Source of the DNA: Anaerolineaceae bacterium
GTDB lineage: Bacteria > Chloroflexota > Anaerolineae > Anaerolineales > Anaerolineaceae
Assembly: GCA_030620065.1 (NCBI GenBank)
Contig: JAUXFJ010000033.1
Location: 1-10,218 of the forward strand
DNA: 10,218 nucleotides
Direction of reading: 5' to 3'
Below the pieces are notes generated by a model, which searched no databases, was not told where the DNA came from, and saw nothing but the letters and a program-made list of their open reading frames with translations. Of this stretch, positions 7,405 to 10,218 are shown piece by piece; within the stretch, counting starts at the first letter, position 1; every line of letters starts with the position of its first letter. The translations under genes were made by a program, and so were the position numbers.

Positions 7405-9027
7405 TTACACCTCCTTCGAAACACCTGCTCGTTCGCATACCGCTTCCATAAACGCGGTAAACAAGGGATGCGGGCGGTTGAGTCGTGAAAGGAACTCGGG
7501 ATGGAACTGCGTGCCCAGCATATAGGGATGGTCTTTTATTTCAGCAATTTCTACCAGACGCTTATCAGGAGAAATACCAGACATGACCATCCCGTGTTCT
7601 TCAAGAATGCCGCGGTAGCTATTATTGACTTCAAAACGATGGCGATGGCGTTCTTCTACTTCATTTACACCATAGGCTTTAGCTGCGATAGTACCAGATT
7701 GAAGCTGGCATGGATATAATCCTAAACGCATCGTGCCACCCATATTAGTGACATTATGCTGGTCAGGCATTAAATCAATCACAGGCGCAGATGTCGCATG
7801 GTCAAATTCGGATGAATTGGCTTTTTCATCTCCCAATGCTGCACGCGCAAACTCTATCACCATCGCCTGCATGCCAAGACACAAACCCAGGTAAGGCACC
7901 TTGTTCTTACGAGCGTAATTCGCTGCCATGATCTTGCCTTCAACACCTCGGCTACCAAATCCGCCTGGCACAACAATACCATCCACACCTTCAAGGATGT
8001 CCAGATTAAGCCCCTTTTCCAAATCGGTAGAATGCACCCAAGAGATATTTACTTCTACACCTCGATGAAGCGCTGCGTGTTTAAGTGCTTCACGTACGCT
8101 GATGTATGCATCATGTAGTTCGACATATTTTCCGACCAAAGCAATATTAACAATCGGTTTGGGTTTGCGCACTTCTTCTACTAACCAGCGCCACTCACAC
8201 CAATTAGGCTCCTGGCGTTTTTCCAGGTTTAAACGCTTCATCAGAATACCAGCAACACCTGCATCCTCCAAAATAAGCGGAACCTCATACAATACTTGCG
8301 ATGTGACCAAAGGAATGACCGCTTTTTTATCAACATCACAGAACAAGGCAATCTTCTCGCGGAGGCTTTCCTCAACGGGATGGTCTGACCTTGCCACGAT
8401 CATATCTGTCATAATGCCAATCGACCTTAGCTCGCGGACTGAGTGCTGTGTCGGTTTGGTCTTTAATTCACCTGTTGCGCTGATATAAGGCAGCCAGGTA
8501 AGATGAATATAAGCTGTGTTTTCACGTCCAATATCATTGCGCATCTGGCGAATCGCTTCCAGGAACGGCAAGCTCTCGATATCCCCTACAGTGCCACCAA
8601 TCTCAACCAAAACGATCTCAGCGTCTGTCGCTTTACTTACCATCATGATACGTTTTTTAATCTCATTTGTGATGTGTGGAATAACCTGGATTGTGCCACC
8701 AAGATAGTCCCCGCGCCGTTCACGCTCAATCACTTCAGCATAAACCTGTCCACTTGTCACATTGCAAACTTTACTCAGGCGGACATCAATGAAACGTTCA
8801 TAATGGCCCAGATCCAAGTCCGTTTCAGAGCCATCATCCAGCACAAAGACTTCGCCGTGCTGGTAAGGGCTCATCGTGCCGGGATCAACATTCAAGTAAG
8901 GATCAAGTTTTTGAACACCAACGCGAAAGCCACACTCTTTGAGCAATCGCCCAATCGCCGCTGCGGTTAAGCCTTTGCCAACTGAACTTAGCACACCACC
9001 AGTGAAGAATATGTACTTGGTCGTCAT
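7405..9027 (-). CDS. pyrG: CTP synthase (glutamine-hydrolysing)
   Basis: CTP synthase aminates UTP to CTP using ATP and glutamine, the last step of pyrimidine nucleotide synthesis. The 540 residues hold an N-terminal amidoligase domain (about 1-270) with the P-loop-like TGGVLSSVGKGL (Lys18), LDPYLNVDPGTMSPYQHGEV at 41-60, Mg2+ ligands Asp72 (ETDLDLGHYERF) and Glu142 (VEIGGTVGDIES), and KTKPTQHSVREL near 189-200. The class I glutaminase domain (about 292-535) has the oxyanion GGFGSRG, nucleophile Cys383 in GLCLGMQ, and His509 and Glu511 in FHPEF. The GGAGG-like site GGAGG four bases before the ATG at 9027 fixes the start. The leader predicted from its TATAAT box is only about 20 nt and does not begin with the GGGC start-site run used for CTP-sensing reiterative transcription in Bacillus, so that control is not seen here. 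eno follows downstream. Confidence 0.98.
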   Translation of the reverse strand: MTTKYIFFTGGVLSSVGKGLTAAAIGRLLKECGFRVGVQKLDPYLNVDPGTMSPYQHGEVFVLDDGSETDLDLGHYERFIDVRLSKVCNVTSGQVYAEVIERERRGDYLGGTIQVIPHITNEIKKRIMMVSKATDAEIVLVEIGGTVGDIESLPFLEAIRQMRNDIGRENTAYIHLTWLPYISATGELKTKPTQHSVRELRSIGIMTDMIVARSDHPVEESLREKIALFCDVDKKAVIPLVTSQVLYEVPLILEDAGVAGILMKRLNLEKRQEPNWCEWRWLVEEVRKPKPIVNIALVGKYVELHDAYISVREALKHAALHRGVEVNISWVHSTDLEKGLNLDILEGVDGIVVPGGFGSRGVEGKIMAANYARKNKVPYLGLCLGMQAMVIEFARAALGDEKANSSEFDHATSAPVIDLMPDQHNVTNMGGTMRLGLYPCQLQSGTIAAKAYGVNEVEERHRHRFEVNNSYRGILEEHGMVMSGISPDKRLVEIAEIKDHPYMLGTQFHPEFLSRLNRPHPLFTAFMEAVCERAGVSKEV

Positions 9028-9031
9028 CCTG

Positions 9032-9059
9032 CCTCCAACTAATTGATGAAATAATTATA
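9032..9059 (-). promoter_or_regulatory. pyrG -10 box and Shine-Dalgarno site
   Basis: A perfect TATAAT (9054-9059, minus strand) lies about 27 bp before the pyrG start, with GGAGG (9032-9036) as the ribosome site. No -35 close to consensus is found at 16-18 bp upstream, so the promoter may need an activator or use a weak -35. The spacer carries the short palindrome at 9063-9073. Confidence 0.5.
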
Positions 9060-9062
9060 ATG

Positions 9063-9073
9063 TCTTGACAAGA
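9063..9073. promoter_or_regulatory. 11-nt palindrome in the pyrG promoter spacer, possible operator
   Basis: TCTTGACAAGA has perfect 5-base arms around one central base and lies between the -10 box and the expected -35 position of pyrG. A regulator bound here would block RNA polymerase. Short palindromes also occur by chance. Confidence 0.25.
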
Positions 9074-9126
9074 ATCAATCACATTCATCGTAACATAACA
9101 ATTACATCAAGATTAACTTAGGTTTA

Positions 9127-9168
9127 ATTAAAAGCTCAGGGAGGGCCAGTAATTTCCCGGCGCCTCCC
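9127..9168 (-). terminator. Intrinsic terminator of the S1-domain gene
   Basis: On the minus strand GGGAGG and GCC (9159-9168 with one bulged C) pair with GGCCCTCCC (9139-9147), giving nine GC-rich pairs around an 11-base loop, followed after TGAGC by TTTTAATT (9126-9133). The T-run is imperfect and starts a few bases late, so efficiency may be moderate. It sits between the S1-domain gene and the pyrG promoter. Confidence 0.6.
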
Positions 9169-9231
9169 GCGGTATGTTCATTTATTTGAAGATGATTTGA
9201 GATAAACCACCGTCTGCATGGTTGGTTATTA

Positions 9232-10017
9232 CTAACTGACTTTATTCTTAAGTGTTCTTTCGAGAATATCGTTCTGCTCACTAGCAACATCTTTGCTGTG
9301 CTTGCTGCGAGTATTTGCACTGCTGACTTCAGCCTCGTCATGTTGGGCGCGATCCATGGCTTGGCGCATAGCAATTTCCATAGCAGTTGGATCTGGAATA
9401 ACCACTTCAGTGACTTTTTCCTGTTTATCCTTCGCCTTGCCGCGTTTTCCGCCTTTTTTGGGCACTTTCACTTCCGGTTCAGCGGGAAGCTCCTGCAGCG
9501 CCTTCATGCTTAATTTGATCTGCTTCTTGCGCCGATTCACTTCCAGTACCTTGACTTCAATCTCATCGCCTTCACGCACAATTTCACCGGGCGTGCGCAC
9601 ATAGCTGTGCGCAAGTTCACTGATGTGAACCAAACCTGGCCGCTCAGCGCCAATCTCGACAAATGCACCGAAGGTTTCTAACCTTATAATCTTGCCTTTA
9701 ACCACCATATCAGGTTTAATTTCACGCCATTCAAGAACCAAAGGCTCTTTCATGGTTAGCTCAATGCGGTCTTTCTTTACACGTTTAACCCAAACAGAAA
9801 CTTCCTGTCCAACCTTTAATACTTCTCCAATACTGTTTACAGATGCCTTTGGATCGTTATCTTTGACGATTTGGGATATGTGAATAAAAGCAGGTAGTTT
9901 ACTGCCGATATCAATCAACCCTCCTTGGAGTGTGGTTTTTAACACTTTTCCATCAAAGCGTTGTTTTGCTTGAATTTCATCGCCGGGTGCTTCCGCCGAT
10001 TTTATTGATTTTTCCAT
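9232..10017 (-). CDS. S1 RNA-binding domain protein with two S1 repeats (ribosomal protein S1-like)
   Basis: The 261-residue protein holds two S1 OB-fold domains, about residues 17-91 (FDGKVLKTTLQGGLIDIG, then PAFIHISQI and RIELTMKEPL) and about 103-173 (VVKGKIIRLETFGAFVEIG, then PGLVHISELAH and KQIKLSMKAL). The second is the more canonical. A tail rich in Lys and Gly (about 184-200, KVPKKGGKRGKAKDKQEK) is followed by a charged, probably helical stretch to the end. S1 repeats bind single-stranded RNA. Ribosomal protein S1 of E. coli has six repeats and many phyla have shorter forms, so this may be the lineage's S1 or a related translation or RNA-decay factor. The start at 10017 is the only in-frame ATG after an upstream stop; GGGAGA lies 11 bases before it, a rather long spacing. 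It has its own consensus promoter and a terminator. Confidence 0.9.
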   Translation of the reverse strand: MEKSIKSAEAPGDEIQAKQRFDGKVLKTTLQGGLIDIGSKLPAFIHISQIVKDNDPKASVNSIGEVLKVGQEVSVWVKRVKKDRIELTMKEPLVLEWREIKPDMVVKGKIIRLETFGAFVEIGAERPGLVHISELAHSYVRTPGEIVREGDEIEVKVLEVNRRKKQIKLSMKALQELPAEPEVKVPKKGGKRGKAKDKQEKVTEVVIPDPTAMEIAMRQAMDRAQHDEAEVSSANTRSKHSKDVASEQNDILERTLKNKVS

Positions 10018-10058
10018 ACGCGCTTAAATCTCCCATACGTTATTTTTCACGAAACTAG

Positions 10059-10087
10059 ATTATACTGCAGCGCATATGAATTGTCAA
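10059..10087 (-). promoter_or_regulatory. Perfect sigma70 consensus promoter of the S1-domain gene
   Basis: TTGACA (10082-10087), a 17-bp spacer, and TATAAT (10059-10064) on the minus strand match the housekeeping consensus exactly. Transcription should start near 10052, giving a leader of about 35 nt. This implies strong, largely constitutive expression, as expected for a translation-linked gene. Confidence 0.9.
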
Positions 10088-10089
10088 AC

Positions 10090-10121
10090 AAAAACTGTGG
10101 TGCGGCTTGATGCCGCTCACA
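10090..10121 (-). terminator. Intrinsic terminator of an upstream gene outside the window
   Basis: On the minus strand TGTG-A-GCGGC (10112-10121) pairs with GCCGC-AC-CACA (10096-10106) around an ATCAA loop, followed by GTTTTTG (T-run at 10090-10094). It lies immediately before the S1-gene promoter and insulates it from a gene to the right. Confidence 0.65.
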
Positions 10122-10164
10122 TTAGAAGGCGCTTCGGTCTGATCCCGACCTTTTCTTATAAGCA

Positions 10165-10208
10165 AAACTTTTTACTCTGTTTACCCGCCCTTAAGGAGTA
10201 AAAAGTTT
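10165..10208. repeat. Perfect 13-bp inverted repeat near the right edge
   Basis: AAACTTTTTACTC (10165-10177) and GAGTAAAAAGTTT (10196-10208) are exact reverse complements around an 18-base spacer. A further GTAAAAAG follows at 10211-10218, suggesting the motif recurs beyond the edge. AT-rich arms ending in T-runs in both directions could give a bidirectional terminator, but the repeat could also be a protein-binding or mobile-element end. The flank from about 10122 to 10218 shows no convincing gene. Confidence 0.5.
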
Positions 10209-10218
10209 GGGTAAAAAG

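Noticed and set aside
8503..8970. Long plus-strand frame of 155 codons opposite pyrG, with similar ones opposite mgtE (519-1010), the exonuclease (3328-3684) and UDG (4091-4474)
   Set aside because: All lie antisense to clearly conserved genes, lack ribosome sites, and have low-complexity or non-protein-like composition.
9064..9090. Plus-strand TTGACA as a divergent promoter between pyrG and the S1-domain gene
   Set aside because: The nearest -10-like hexamer is about 20 bp away and poor, and no plus-strand gene follows.
9977..10036. 19-codon frame beginning ATGGGAGAT that overlaps the S1-domain gene start
   Set aside because: It has no ribosome site of its own and uses the GGGAGA that more likely serves the S1 gene. 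It ends inside that gene without a sign of coupling.
10122..10160. Plus-strand hairpin GGTC/GACC followed by TTTTC as a terminator
   Set aside because: The stem is only four base pairs and no plus-strand gene precedes it.

Overview
The window is a stretch of ordinary bacterial chromosome in which every supported gene lies on the minus strand. In transcription order (right to left) they are: a two-domain S1 RNA-binding protein, CTP synthase (pyrG), enolase (eno), a lipoprotein of unknown function, a family 5 uracil-DNA glycosylase, a stand-alone DEDDh 3'-5' exonuclease, a cytosolic prolyl oligopeptidase, and the N-terminal part of an MgtE magnesium channel cut off by the window edge. There are no transposase, phage, toxin, CRISPR, rRNA or tRNA genes. 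The moderate G+C content (judged by eye), the short free-standing S1-domain protein, the Thr/Glu/Pro-rich tether of the lipoprotein and the style of the exonuclease and UDGb sequences suggest a member of the Chloroflexota, perhaps Anaerolineae. This assignment is an inference from general resemblance, not a search result.

Right part (about 7300-10218): a terminator hairpin and a perfect sigma70-type promoter (TTGACA, 17 bp, TATAAT) separate an unseen upstream gene from the S1-domain gene. That gene ends at a GC-rich terminator. pyrG follows with its own TATAAT box and a short leader, then eno after a gap of about 107 bp with no clear terminator, so pyrG and eno may be partly co-transcribed. 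eno ends at a very strong hairpin with 11-bp perfect arms.

Middle (about 3390-5840): the lipoprotein has a textbook Shine-Dalgarno sequence. The uracil-DNA glycosylase starts only a few tens of bases after it. A roughly 237-bp gap holds a possible 44-residue small ORF and a TATAAT box for the exonuclease. The exonuclease and the prolyl oligopeptidase are 31 bp apart and look like an operon. A uracil glycosylase and a 3'-5' exonuclease as neighbours hint at DNA maintenance, but the gap and the promoter between them argue against one fixed operon.

Left part (1-1314): 356 bp without a convincing gene separate the oligopeptidase from mgtE. This gap holds a 110-bp segment bounded by 12-bp near-perfect inverted repeats (possibly a small non-autonomous element), then a good promoter, a 17-nt pseudo-palindrome near the start site, an intrinsic-terminator-like hairpin with a U6 tract upstream of the mgtE start, and a second hairpin next to the ribosome binding site. 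This leader looks like an attenuator without the hallmarks of the known M-box riboswitch. It is the best candidate here for something not yet described. No clearly novel multi-gene system is visible.
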